DNA from: Bacilli bacterium
GTDB lineage: Bacteria; Bacillota_I; Bacilli_A; RF39; UBA660
NCBI GenBank assembly: GCA_022791215.1
Contig: JAAVYQ010000064.1
Location: 1 to 8,349, forward strand
Length of the DNA: 8,349 bases
Direction of reading: 5' to 3'
Positions 1 to 5,511 of this stretch are shown piece by piece. The notes under the pieces were generated by a model. It searched no databases and was not told the origin of the DNA. It worked only from the letters and a program-made list of their open reading frames with translations. How positions within the stretch are numbered: the first letter of the stretch is position 1; the number at the start of each line of letters is the position of its first letter. Position numbers and translations under genes: made by a program.

Positions 1-248
1 ATTATTGGCTCAATGATGTTCTTATTAGGAGTGAGAATAAAAGACATTTTATGGAAGGATCTATTGAAGGCTCTAAAAAAGGGTTTATTAAAGGTTCTAA
101 AAAGGGAGCAAAAGGTAAACAGTATGAAATTGCCAAGAATTTATTAAAGAATACCAATACATCTCTTAAAGATATTAGTGATTGTACTGGACTTTCTTTA
201 GATGTGATAAATAAATTAAGTAAAACTATTAAATGTAATGATTTATAG
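1..248 (+). CDS. Rpn-tail-like small protein, copy 1 (5' end outside window)
   Basis: The reading frame is open from the left edge (codons start at base 3) to TAG at 246-248, so the true start is upstream. The visible part is about 81 residues. It holds a Gly/Ser/Lys-rich repeat (EGSIEGSKKG then IKGSKKGAKG), followed by a helical segment, YEIAKNLLKN, and an HTH-like stretch, LKDISDCTGLSLDVINKL. This order (E-G-I-E-x-G repeats, then an 'IAKxLL...I..I..xTGLS.xEI..L' tail) is the usual C-terminal end of Rpn-family (PD-(D/E)XK) recombination-promoting nucleases. No nuclease domain is visible before it, and the downstream copy shows that the gene type is short. It is an in-frame tandem copy of the next gene, with 12 extra residues in the repeat. 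Family link is from pattern recognition; function is unknown. Confidence 0.6.
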   Translation, partial: YWLNDVLIRSENKRHFMEGSIEGSKKGFIKGSKKGAKGKQYEIAKNLLKNTNTSLKDISDCTGLSLDVINKLSKTIKCNDL

Positions 249-250
249 TT

Positions 251-256
251 GGGAGG
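251..256 (+). promoter_or_regulatory. Ribosome binding site deciding the start of tail copy 2
   Basis: GGGAGG lies 10 bases before ATG at 267. This makes 267 the start rather than the in-frame TTG at 249, which lies upstream of the site itself. The site starts 3 bases after the stop codon of copy 1, so the two genes are probably translated from one message. Confidence 0.8.
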
Positions 257-266
257 TATTATTGTT

Positions 267-512
267 ATGAAGGAAGATCAAGAAAGTTTGTATGGGAATG
301 ATTATTGGCTCAATGATGTTCTTATTAGAAGCGAGAATAAAAGACATTACATAGAAGGATCTATTGAAGGCTCTAAAGAAAAGCAATATGAAATTGCTAA
401 AAATTTATTAAAGAATACTAATACATCTCTTAAAGATATTAGTGAATGTATTGGACTTTCTTTGGATGAAGTAATTAAATTAAAGATTCTAATTGAAGAT
501 AAAGTACTTTAG
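267..512 (+). CDS. Rpn-tail-like small protein, copy 2 (81 aa)
   Basis: This complete small gene starts at ATG 267 with a good Shine-Dalgarno site. The protein opens with an acidic/polar stretch (MKEDQESLYGNDYWLNDVL), then one short IEGSIEGS repeat, then YEIAKNLLKN and LKDISECIGLSLDEVIKL. The last part matches the C-terminal helix-turn-helix-like tail of Rpn-family transposase/nucleases; the PD-(D/E)XK catalytic domain (normally some 200 residues) is absent. From base 301 on it is almost the same as copy 1 from base 1, except for a 36-bp shorter repeat and scattered substitutions. Both copies are open and have kept synonymous as well as coding changes, so they may be selected as stand-alone small proteins, perhaps regulators of a full-length Rpn elsewhere. 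That last point is inference. Confidence 0.7.
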   Translation: MKEDQESLYGNDYWLNDVLIRSENKRHYIEGSIEGSKEKQYEIAKNLLKNTNTSLKDISECIGLSLDEVIKLKILIEDKVL

Positions 513-519
513 ATTGTTG

Positions 520-583
520 CAAGTGTATAAGACACTTGGTAGAAGTATTTCAAAAGGAAGAGGTTACTCTTTCTTTTGTTTTT
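520..583 (+). terminator. Intrinsic terminator after the tandem small genes
   Basis: A 12-bp stem (551-562 with 567-578, one G-T pair), a GTTA loop and five T (579-583) form a textbook Rho-independent terminator. A smaller perfect hairpin, CAAGTGT/ACACTTG (520-526 with 532-538), sits just before it without a T-run. The terminator lies inside an apparent upstream extension of the MurT frame, which argues against a MurT start before 674. Confidence 0.88.
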
Positions 584-625
584 AATGTAATTTATAATAA
601 TCCAACACTTTTTATTTTTGAACTA

Positions 626-654
626 ATGACTTTTCACAAGAAAGTTGGTACAAT
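626..654 (+). promoter_or_regulatory. Promoter of the murT-gatD operon
   Basis: An extended -10, TGG followed by TACAAT (649-654), lies 17 bp after a weaker -35, ATGACT (626-631). Predicted transcription start is near 661, immediately at the AGGTGA ribosome binding site (661-666), giving a leader of about 13 nt. A second reading (TTCACA 633-638 with TATTAT 655-660) would start the RNA after the ribosome binding site, so it is less likely. Confidence 0.55.
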
Positions 655-673
655 TATTATAGGTGAAGAGATT

Positions 674-2014
674 ATGAAATTATTAAGTATTTTTTTGTGT
701 AAGGTTGCTACTAGACTAGCAAAGTTTATGAGACGTGATGGTAGTGTTATTGGAGGTTTTGTGGCTCTTAAGATTTCTCCTAATGTTTTGAGTAAGATTA
801 AGTTACCTAAGTACGTTATTGGCGTTACTGGTTCTAGTGGTAAGGGAAGTACTACTGAACTGGTTGCTAGAATTTTAAGCGAGAACGGTTTTAAGGTTAT
901 TTACAATAGGAATGGTAGTAATGTTACTTCTGCTATTGCAAGTTTGATTTTGAATAATAGTACTTGGAATGGTAAACTTAAAGGAGATGTACTTTTAATG
1001 GAGTTAGATGAGAGACATTCTGGTAATAGTTTGAAATTTTTTGATTTGTCTCATTTAGTTATTACTAATATTACTAGAGATCAGCCTCCTAGAAATGCTC
1101 ATCCTGAATTTATTCAAAGAGTTATTAAGAATATTATTAAGGATAGTACTCATCTTATTATTAATGTTGATGATCCTCTTGTTAATGCACTCGCTATTGA
1201 TCATAAGGGTAAGTTGTCTACTTATGGTATTGATAAGAATAACTACTCTACTAAGTCTAGTCTTAATAATTTGGATGGTTCTTATTGTCCTAAGTGTAAT
1301 ACAAAGTTAAGGTATACTTATTATAATTATGGTCATATAGGTTCTTATTCTTGTCCTAAGTGTAAATGGGGAAGATCTAAGCCCGATTATCTTGCTCATA
1401 ATATTAATGTTGTTAAAGGTACTATTTTCTTAAATAAGCAAAGATGTAACTTACCTTCTAACTTCTTGTATTCTGTTTATTTTGTTACTGCTAGTTATGC
1501 TTTAGCTAGTGAGTTAGGTTTGTCTAGTGATTCGATTTTAAATGTTATTAATGATGAATCTTTTAAGCCTAAGAGACTTAATATTTATAATTTTGATAAT
1601 AGATTATGGCAAATGCTTGCTAGTAAGAATGAAAATAATTTGAGTTATAAGCAATCTTTGGATTTTATTATTAATGAGCCAGGTAAGAAGACTGTTATTT
1701 TGGGTTTTGATAATTCTAGTCGTAGGTATAGTGAGAATGATATTAGTTGGATTTGGGATATCGATTTTGAGGATCTTACTCATAAGTCTATCGATAAGAT
1801 TGTTTTAGTTGGTAGATTTAAGTACGATATGTTGACTAGAATGGAATATGCAGGTATTGATAGGTCTAAGATTTTGCTTATTGAAAATTTGACTGATGAT
1901 TTACTTCCAGTCTTGAGATCTAAGACTAAAGGTAATATTTATAGTTGTGTTTGTTTTGATAAGGAAATTGAACTTAAGTCTATTTTGAAGAAAGATGGTG
2001 AACGTAATGCCTAA
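674..2014 (+). CDS. murT: MurT-like Mur ligase, lipid II isoglutaminyl synthase large subunit
   Basis: MurT with GatD amidates the alpha-carboxyl of the D-Glu in the lipid II stem peptide, in the cytoplasm at the membrane. Start ATG 674 follows AGGTGA by 7 bases and gives 446 aa, close to the usual 437 or so; upstream codons back to 536 cross a terminator. Visible features: ATP-binding P-loop at residues 50-61 (TGSSGKGSTT, with FolC-like GKGST rather than the usual GKTTT); an ELDE motif at 110-113; TRDQ near 134-137; a four-Cys ribbon (C205, C208, C227, C230) of the kind inserted in MurT; and NDISWIWDIDFE at 355-366. D356 matches the Asp that MurT supplies to the GatD catalytic triad. The gene overlaps the next by 8 bases (from ATG 2007), as in murT-gatD operons. 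Family call is firm; activity depends on its unusual partner. Confidence 0.88.
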   Translation: MKLLSIFLCKVATRLAKFMRRDGSVIGGFVALKISPNVLSKIKLPKYVIGVTGSSGKGSTTELVARILSENGFKVIYNRNGSNVTSAIASLILNNSTWNGKLKGDVLLMELDERHSGNSLKFFDLSHLVITNITRDQPPRNAHPEFIQRVIKNIIKDSTHLIINVDDPLVNALAIDHKGKLSTYGIDKNNYSTKSSLNNLDGSYCPKCNTKLRYTYYNYGHIGSYSCPKCKWGRSKPDYLAHNINVVKGTIFLNKQRCNLPSNFLYSVYFVTASYALASELGLSSDSILNVINDESFKPKRLNIYNFDNRLWQMLASKNENNLSYKQSLDFIINEPGKKTVILGFDNSSRRYSENDISWIWDIDFEDLTHKSIDKIVLVGRFKYDMLTRMEYAGIDRSKILLIENLTDDLLPVLRSKTKGNIYSCVCFDKEIELKSILKKDGERNA

Positions 2015-2729
2015 GATTAAGATTGCACATTTGTATTATGATTTAATGAATTTATATGGAGAGAATGGTAATGTCCGCGCTTTGAAAAGGTTTATAGAAA
2101 GACAGGATATTAAATGCGATATTCATTTTCTTTCTATTGGTGATTCTATAGATTTTCAAGCATATGATTTGTTTTATATCGGTATGGGTAGTGAACATAG
2201 TGAATTGTTAGTTTTAGACGATATTAAAAAGTATAGAGATGATATTAAGAAAGCTATTGATAAGGGTAAACATTTTTTAATCACTGGGAATGCTATGGAG
2301 TTATTTGGTTCTCATATTGTTGTCGATAATAAAAAGTCTATTAAGGCTCTTGATATTTTTCCTTATTATACAGTTCATGAGAGTATAAGAGTTGTAGGTA
2401 GTGCTGTTTTTAAGACTAGGTTGATTAAGGATAAGATTATCGGTTTTCAAAATCGTGCTGGTATTATTTATGGTATTGATAAGCCTTTGTTTAAGGTTAT
2501 TGATGGTACAGGTTCAATTCCTAATGCTACTAAGGAAGGATATATTTATAAGAACTTTTATGCTACTTATCTTTTGGGTCCTTTTTATATTAGAAATCCT
2601 TATTTTACTAGTTTTATTGTTAAGAATGTGATGAAGCAAAAGAATAAAAAGTATAAGTTGAAGATGCTTAATAGAACTACTGAGATTAAGGCTTATAATG
2701 AGTATTTAAATAATTTTCATATAAATTAA
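2007..2729 (+). CDS. gatD: GatD-like class I glutamine amidotransferase subunit lacking catalytic Cys and His
   Basis: GatD normally hydrolyses glutamine and passes ammonia to MurT. Order, overlap with murT and end-to-end similarity (LYYDLMNLYGENGNVRAL at 9-26, IGMGS at 58-62, IIGFQN at 144-149, YKNFYATY at 181-188) identify the family; 240 aa is near the usual length. By memory-based alignment, the nucleophile position (Cys94 in S. aureus, in FLxICGGYQ) reads FLITGNAME, i.e. Gly94, and the catalytic His of TYLHGP is Leu190 in TYLLGP. The only Cys is C37, far from the active site. R128, at the position of the substrate-binding Arg, is kept. The start at 2007 has GGTGA 5 bases before it; ATG 1995 is possible but weaker. 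The protein is intact, so loss of the dyad looks like a lineage feature and not recent decay. It may be a structural or ammonia-channel partner only. Confidence 0.8.
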   Translation: MPKIKIAHLYYDLMNLYGENGNVRALKRFIERQDIKCDIHFLSIGDSIDFQAYDLFYIGMGSEHSELLVLDDIKKYRDDIKKAIDKGKHFLITGNAMELFGSHIVVDNKKSIKALDIFPYYTVHESIRVVGSAVFKTRLIKDKIIGFQNRAGIIYGIDKPLFKVIDGTGSIPNATKEGYIYKNFYATYLLGPFYIRNPYFTSFIVKNVMKQKNKKYKLKMLNRTTEIKAYNEYLNNFHIN

Positions 2730-2757
2730 AAACTCGCAAAACGCGAGTTTGTTTTTT
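2727..2757. terminator. Bidirectional terminator between convergent genes
   Basis: AAACTCGC (2730-2737) and GCGAGTTT (2743-2750) form a perfect 8-bp stem with a 5-base loop. Six T follow on the plus strand (2752-2757), ending the murT-gatD transcript. On the minus strand the stem is followed by a T-rich run (complement of 2727-2732), ending the convergent membrane-protein gene, whose stop lies in the plus-strand T-run. Confidence 0.9.
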
Positions 2758-3298
2758 ATATTCCTAATTCAACTTTAATGTTTTCGTCTCCTTCAACATA
2801 TTTGACGTTTCTTCCACCACTTATTTTTATTAGTGTGTGTCCATTTATTTTTAAATCTTTTACACTTTGCGCACTTGGGTTTGATGTGTCACCTGTTATT
2901 GATTTGTTAAGTCCTTCACTTAAGTCTACTGCATATAGAGGAAGTTTTTCTCCATCTTTGTTTTTGTATATATTTCCTACTGCTCCAATATATACACTTT
3001 CTTCACTTTCAAAGTCACCTATCATAACATAATATTCGTCTTCTTGTTTACTAAATATCGTTCCTGCCAATATGTTTTCATAGTCTATTGTTCCTGCTGT
3101 AACCTCAGGTTTTATATATCTTATATCAAATAATCCTATATGTTTTGCTAGTATTGTTAGTCCATATGCAAGAACTACTATTATTCCTATTGCACATATT
3201 ACAATTGTTATATCTTTTAATTTCATTTCTTCTACTTCGTTTATTTTGTTATAGTTTGTATTTATTTTTTGTTTTCTTCTTATATTTCTATTTGCCAT
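2756..3298 (-). CDS. Single-pass membrane protein with an outside domain, function unknown (180 aa)
   Basis: The protein has a basic N-terminus (about residues 1-29, many K/R/N), one hydrophobic segment at about 31-51 (ITIVICAIGIIVVLAYGLTI) and a 125-residue polar domain that should lie outside the cell by the positive-inside rule. No lipobox or cleavage site is seen. The outer domain has an EDEYYVMIGDF strand (86-96), LYAVDLSEGLNKS (121-133) and a C-terminal TLIKISGGRNVKYVEG (155-170). This layout, a Tyr-rich beta strand, a V-D-L strand, then a 'TLIKI.GG..V.Y.EG' hairpin, recalls the thioredoxin-like membrane proteins common in Bacilli, but there is no CxxC pair and no Cys in the domain, so redox activity is not supported. 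GTGAGGT at 3306-3312, 7 bases before ATG 3298, fixes the start. It is transcribed alone from its own promoter. The thioredoxin-like link is a guess. Confidence 0.75.
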   Translation of the reverse strand: MANRNIRRKQKINTNYNKINEVEEMKLKDITIVICAIGIIVVLAYGLTILAKHIGLFDIRYIKPEVTAGTIDYENILAGTIFSKQEDEYYVMIGDFESEESVYIGAVGNIYKNKDGEKLPLYAVDLSEGLNKSITGDTSNPSAQSVKDLKINGHTLIKISGGRNVKYVEGDENIKVELGI

Positions 3299-3316
3299 AA
3301 TAATTACCTCACAATC

Positions 3317-3345
3317 ATAATATCATAAATTACTTATATTCGCAA
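3317..3345 (-). promoter_or_regulatory. Promoter of the membrane-protein gene
   Basis: On the minus strand TTGCGA (3340-3345) and TATTAT (3317-3322) are 17 bp apart. Expected start is near 3310, inside the start of the ribosome binding site (3306-3312), so the leader would be only about 12 nt. It begins 16 bp after the end of the candidate small RNA. Confidence 0.6.
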
Positions 3346-3360
3346 CTATTTGTATGTAAA

Positions 3361-3493
3361 TAAAAAGAAAGTAAGAAACAAGCCAAAGATTAATTTTTAA
3401 TGTAAGGGTTAATCAATCTTTATATACGATTTACATCTGCTTCTCACTTTCATCGTAGTAAAATTAACGTCGGAATTTGTTATTTTTACTAAC
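3361..3493 (-). ncRNA. Candidate structured small RNA, about 133 nt, unknown family
   Basis: A perfect promoter points into a stretch with no credible ORF but strong pairing. From the predicted start G3493 the RNA can form: (a) a 5' hairpin, TAGTAAAA (3491-3484) with TTTTACTA (3463-3456), an A-A mismatch, then TAAC/GTTA (3482-3479 with 3468-3465) around a 10-nt loop AAATTCCGAC; (b) a 13-bp closing helix, GAAAGTGAGAAGC (3451-3439) with GTTTCTTACTTTC (3379-3367), two G-U pairs; (c) an inner hairpin between 3421 and 3385 (AAAG...CTTT arms, with alternative pairings). Five U (3366-3362) follow the closing helix, as in an intrinsic terminator. It lacks the SRP RNA, tmRNA and RNase P signatures I would recognise. 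It could be a trans-acting RNA, an antitoxin-type RNA or a leader. Structure is seen; transcription is inferred. Confidence 0.55.
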
Positions 3494-3499
3494 AATTAG

Positions 3500-3528
3500 A
3501 TTATATCAATTATAGTTGTTACTGTCAA
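3500..3528 (-). promoter_or_regulatory. Perfect consensus sigma-A promoter for the candidate small RNA
   Basis: Minus strand: TTGACA (3523-3528), a 17-bp spacer, and TATAAT (3500-3505). Both hexamers and the spacing match consensus exactly, and A+T-rich sequence lies upstream. A G lies 7 bases downstream of the -10 (3493). No protein start follows within 130 bases, so the promoter is best explained by an RNA product. Confidence 0.8.
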
Positions 3529-3567
3529 TTATAATGTCGCATTTTTTGTCGAAAAAAGTCATCTTTG

Positions 3568-3646
3568 GTTAGTATTTACAGTCACCACAAAGAATAAGTA
3601 ATTTCTTCACTTATTTTTTATCTTTTGCTCTATCTATATTTTGAAA
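3568..3646. repeat. Dispersed repeat, copy A
   Basis: This segment matches 5328-5377 plus 5485-5511 (copy B) in the same orientation. The last 27 bases (3620-3646) match 5485-5511 at 24 of 27 positions, and the first part shares long runs such as TCTTCACTTATTTTTTA. Copy B carries about 107 extra bases (5378-5484) between the two matching blocks, so either copy A has lost them or copy B gained them. Confidence 0.8.
3594..3619 (+). terminator. Terminator-like hairpin in repeat copy A
   Basis: ATAAGT (3594-3599) pairs with ACTTAT (3609-3614), extended by AA/TT across a one-base bulge, followed by six T (3614-3619). The hairpin is conserved in copy B at 5350-5375. On the minus strand it sits at the 3' end of the decayed gene remnant, so it may originally have served that strand or both. 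Confidence 0.45.
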
Positions 3647-3834
3647 TATATTTTTTTGATATAGTCAGTCGTTAGTATTATTTAAGACAAGTTCTCAAGC
3701 ATTTTTTAATTCTTTTAGTTTTAACATACTGTCAATAGAAATTTTTTCCAGTATTTAAAAGTTACTGCTATTTTTTCATAATTAACACTTTTATAGATGT
3801 TATCAACAAATTTCTTTTTATATTTATTTTTCTA
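3614..3834 (-). pseudogene. Decayed gene remnant A, possibly the 3' end of a large serine recombinase
   Basis: Fragments of a reading frame are seen in more than one frame. Codons 3831-3724 give 36 residues including KKKFVDNIYKSVNYEKIAVT and FKYW, which resembles the 'KK.ID.F...VY.YDDKI.ITFNY' C-terminal strand region of large serine recombinases. In another frame, NIFQNIDRAKD (complement of about 3621-3652) matches FQNIDGVKD in remnant B. Stops and shifts break it throughout, and no N-terminal catalytic domain is present. The rest of 3647-3850 holds nothing else I can identify. Homology between remnants A and B is seen in the DNA; the recombinase identity is my inference from motif resemblance. 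Confidence 0.4.
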
Positions 3835-3856
3835 TATTAACTCCTTAAATTATATC

Positions 3857-3880
3857 AAAAAACCACTTTAATGTGGTTTT
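3857..3880 (-). terminator. Terminator of the AlbA_2 gene
   Basis: AAAACCAC (3859-3866) and GTGGTTTT (3873-3880) form an 8-bp stem with a 6-base loop. On the minus strand the stem continues into six T (complement of 3857-3862). It lies about 57 bases after the stop of the upstream gene. Confidence 0.8.
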
Positions 3881-3936
3881 AATTCTTTTTAGTGCGAATT
3901 ATATATAAGCTATGAACTTTGTTTTCTTTCTAAGTA

Positions 3937-5232
3937 TCATTTTAGCATATAGTAAGTATTTTTTCCAGTACCTTTTTTTAAGATTATATCTTTTTCTAAC
4001 ATATTATTAATTATTTGTTTAGATCGAGTATTACCTATATTTAACAAACTTTCGACATCAGCACGAGTCATTCTATCATTAACTTTTAAAAATTCTATAA
4101 TATTCTCTTCTTTAGATAAATTCTTATTTATTTTAGTAATATTTTTTTCTTTATAATTTCTATTAGGAAGAATTATTTTAAATACATTTTCGGAAAGTTC
4201 AATAATAGGCTTCTTTTCGTTATCTTTATATTCTTTAATTATTCTCCCGATTCCTGTTCCATAATTTTCAACATAATTTAAGCGATGAAAAATTTCTGCA
4301 AAATTCGGGTTTCTAGAATTCGATACTCCACTGTATATGTCTTCCAAAGTCAAATTATTAATTAATCCACCTATAGAGTTAATCTCAATTCTATCATCGA
4401 AGATAGATAAAAGTATGCTACCATCAAAATAATAATCTCTATGTATAACTGCATTTAACAAAGATTCTCTTAACGCAAAATCAGGATAATCTTTTTTATC
4501 TATTCTTTGCAAACCTTCAAAATTTGATTCTATATGGTTAGATAAATTCATATAATAAAAAGCATCTTCAATAATTTTTATAGAAGAACCTTTTAATTCT
4601 TTTCGATCTTTAAAAATAGTTTTATCTTTTCCTTCAAAAATTGCACATTTTATAGTAAAAGGGTTTTGATCTGATAATAATAATGCTAAATTATTATAAT
4701 TCTCTCCAGTTAACATTTTTAACGAATTATACTTATTTTTTGAAAAATCAATATTTTTATTTTTGAAGAAATCTTTTGTGTAATTGAATGTTAAGTCCTG
4801 ATTTTTACATATTTCATCTTCATATTTTTGATAAGATGATTCAACTAACATTTTTCTAATAATTTCATCTGTAGCCTGTATACTTGAGGAACCATGTCGT
4901 AAATATACTCCATTAGGTTTAAGACCTTTGTCAGCTAAATAATATGGTTTTTTTGGACCTGATGTAATATGTAATTCAATAATATTTTTATTCTCAATGA
5001 ACTTCGTATCAATGCTAGTATATAAAGTTAAATTGCCAATAATTCCTTCTCGTATCATACCGCTTAAGGCTTCAACATCTTCATTAATATTTTTTAATCC
5101 AATAACGTTACCATCGTCGTTAATTCCAATATAAATAGTCCCTCCCTTAGAATTAGCAAAGGCAACTATTTCTTTTTTAATATTTTTATTTAATTCTTGT
5201 TTAAGTTCTACAATTTCTGATTCTCTATACAC
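3937..5232 (-). CDS. AlbA_2 (Schlafen-type) / HATPase_c_4 putative transcriptional regulator
   Basis: Start GTG 5232 has AGGTGA (5238-5243) 5 bases upstream; an earlier in-frame GTG at 5241 overlaps that site and is rejected. The protein is 431 aa. Residues 3-120 form an AlbA_2 domain (ESEIVELKQEL, then IKKEIVAFANSKGGTIYIGI and NDDGNVIGL). Residues about 246-345 match the ATP-binding C-terminal part of these proteins (FALRESLLNAVIHRDYY, FDDRIEINSIGGL, YVENYGTGIGRI). Residues about 372-430 look like a winged helix (RMTRADVESLLNIGNTRSKQ). Such proteins are annotated as ATP-dependent DNA helicase-related or transcriptional regulators; the biochemical role is poorly known. Unlike many relatives, it has no K-V-T repeat linker before the HTH. 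It is transcribed alone and lies between two decayed recombinase-like remnants, which suggests horizontal arrival. Stop is TGA. Confidence 0.82.
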   Translation of the reverse strand: MYRESEIVELKQELNKNIKKEIVAFANSKGGTIYIGINDDGNVIGLKNINEDVEALSGMIREGIIGNLTLYTSIDTKFIENKNIIELHITSGPKKPYYLADKGLKPNGVYLRHGSSSIQATDEIIRKMLVESSYQKYEDEICKNQDLTFNYTKDFFKNKNIDFSKNKYNSLKMLTGENYNNLALLLSDQNPFTIKCAIFEGKDKTIFKDRKELKGSSIKIIEDAFYYMNLSNHIESNFEGLQRIDKKDYPDFALRESLLNAVIHRDYYFDGSILLSIFDDRIEINSIGGLINNLTLEDIYSGVSNSRNPNFAEIFHRLNYVENYGTGIGRIIKEYKDNEKKPIIELSENVFKIILPNRNYKEKNITKINKNLSKEENIIEFLKVNDRMTRADVESLLNIGNTRSKQIINNMLEKDIILKKGTGKNTYYMLK

Positions 5233-5248
5233 TAATATCACCTATTCA

Positions 5249-5277
5249 ATTATAAGTCATAAATTATTATTTGGCAA
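5249..5277 (-). promoter_or_regulatory. Promoter of the AlbA_2 gene
   Basis: Minus strand TTGCCA (5272-5277), 17-bp spacer, TATAAT (5249-5254). Predicted start is near 5242, at the first bases of the AGGTGA ribosome binding site, giving a leader of about 10 nt. Confidence 0.75.
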
Positions 5278-5286
5278 CGTTTACAG

Positions 5287-5323
5287 TCACTTTCCGGTCA
5301 CTTTTCGGTCACTTTTCGGTCAC
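5287..5323. repeat. 11-bp direct repeats just upstream of the AlbA_2 promoter
   Basis: TCACTTTCCGG, TCACTTTTCGG and TCACTTTTCGG follow each other without gaps (5287-5297, 5298-5308, 5309-5319), plus a partial TCAC at 5320. Spacing of one helical turn and position 10 bp upstream of the -35 would suit an operator read from one DNA face, perhaps for the winged-helix AlbA_2 protein itself. On the minus strand the unit reads GTGACCGAAAA, which recalls the DNA of K-V-T-E repeats in relatives of the AlbA_2 protein, but 11 bp does not keep a frame. Confidence 0.8.
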
Positions 5324-5327
5324 AATA

Positions 5328-5511
5328 GTTAGTCTTTACAGCATAAAAGATAAGTAATCTCTTCACTTATTTTTTAATTGCTTGTAACTCTACTAAAGTA
5401 TAAGGATTATTTCTACTAGCCCTGATAAAGAGTTGTCTCACTCTAAATTCTACATGCCTTTATGGAGTTTCTTATATTGACATAATCTTTTACTCCATCA
5501 ATATTTTGAAA
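5328..5511. repeat. Dispersed repeat, copy B
   Basis: Blocks 5328-5377 and 5485-5511 match the continuous 3568-3646 segment. The intervening 5378-5484 has no counterpart in copy A. It includes a small inverted repeat (AGAGT/ACTCT near 5431-5446), and a TGGAGT/ACTCCA pair bridges its right edge (about 5463-5496). No clear target-site duplication is seen. Confidence 0.75.
5350..5375. terminator. Terminator-like hairpin in repeat copy B
   Basis: ATAAGT (5350-5355) pairs with ACTTAT (5365-5370), extended by AA/TT with a one-base bulge, followed by T to 5375; on the minus strand the stem is followed by CTTTT. It is the counterpart of 3594-3619 and lies at the 3' end of remnant B, a possible termination point for minus-strand transcripts from the pepF side. 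Confidence 0.45.

Larger units (their letters stand above)
1..512 (+). repeat. Tandem duplication of a small gene
   Basis: Bases 1-60 and 301-360 are nearly identical, and the homology continues to the two stop codons at 248 and 512. The copies differ by a 36-bp (12-codon) block in the Gly/Ser/Lys repeat of copy 1, which is itself made of near-identical ggYtctaaaaa units, as expected from replication slippage. The left end of copy 1 is outside the window, so there may be more copies upstream. Confidence 0.85.
3299..3936. other. Gene-free stretch with RNA gene, repeat and remnant
   Basis: No intact protein gene lies here. From right to left on the minus strand it holds the AlbA_2 terminator (3857-3880), decayed remnant A, repeat copy A with its hairpin, the perfect promoter and candidate small RNA, and the promoter of the membrane-protein gene. 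Bases 3529-3567 have two TGTCG motifs 12 bp apart upstream of the RNA promoter, of unknown meaning. Confidence 0.7.

Noticed and set aside
1..512. Toxin-antitoxin pair
   Set aside because: The two small genes are duplicates of each other, not different partners.
536..673. 46-residue N-terminal extension of MurT
   Set aside because: It translates through a strong terminator and the promoter; ATG 674 has a good ribosome site and gives the family's normal N-terminus.
2778..3032. Plus-strand ORF opposite the membrane-protein gene
   Set aside because: Shadow of the minus-strand gene; no ribosome site and low-complexity composition.
3411..3453. 14-codon leader peptide in the candidate small RNA
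   Set aside because: No ribosome binding site and the codons overlap the paired arm; treated as chance.
3361..3493. Riboswitch or T-box leader of the membrane-protein gene
   Set aside because: No T-box or riboswitch core recognised, and the gene has its own promoter after the RNA's end; not excluded entirely.
3799..3808. DnaA box-like TTATCAACA
   Set aside because: One mismatch, single copy, inside decayed coding sequence; expected by chance in such A+T-rich DNA.
5287..5323. CRISPR array or replication iterons
   Set aside because: Units are adjacent without spacers, only three, and no rep or cas gene is nearby.
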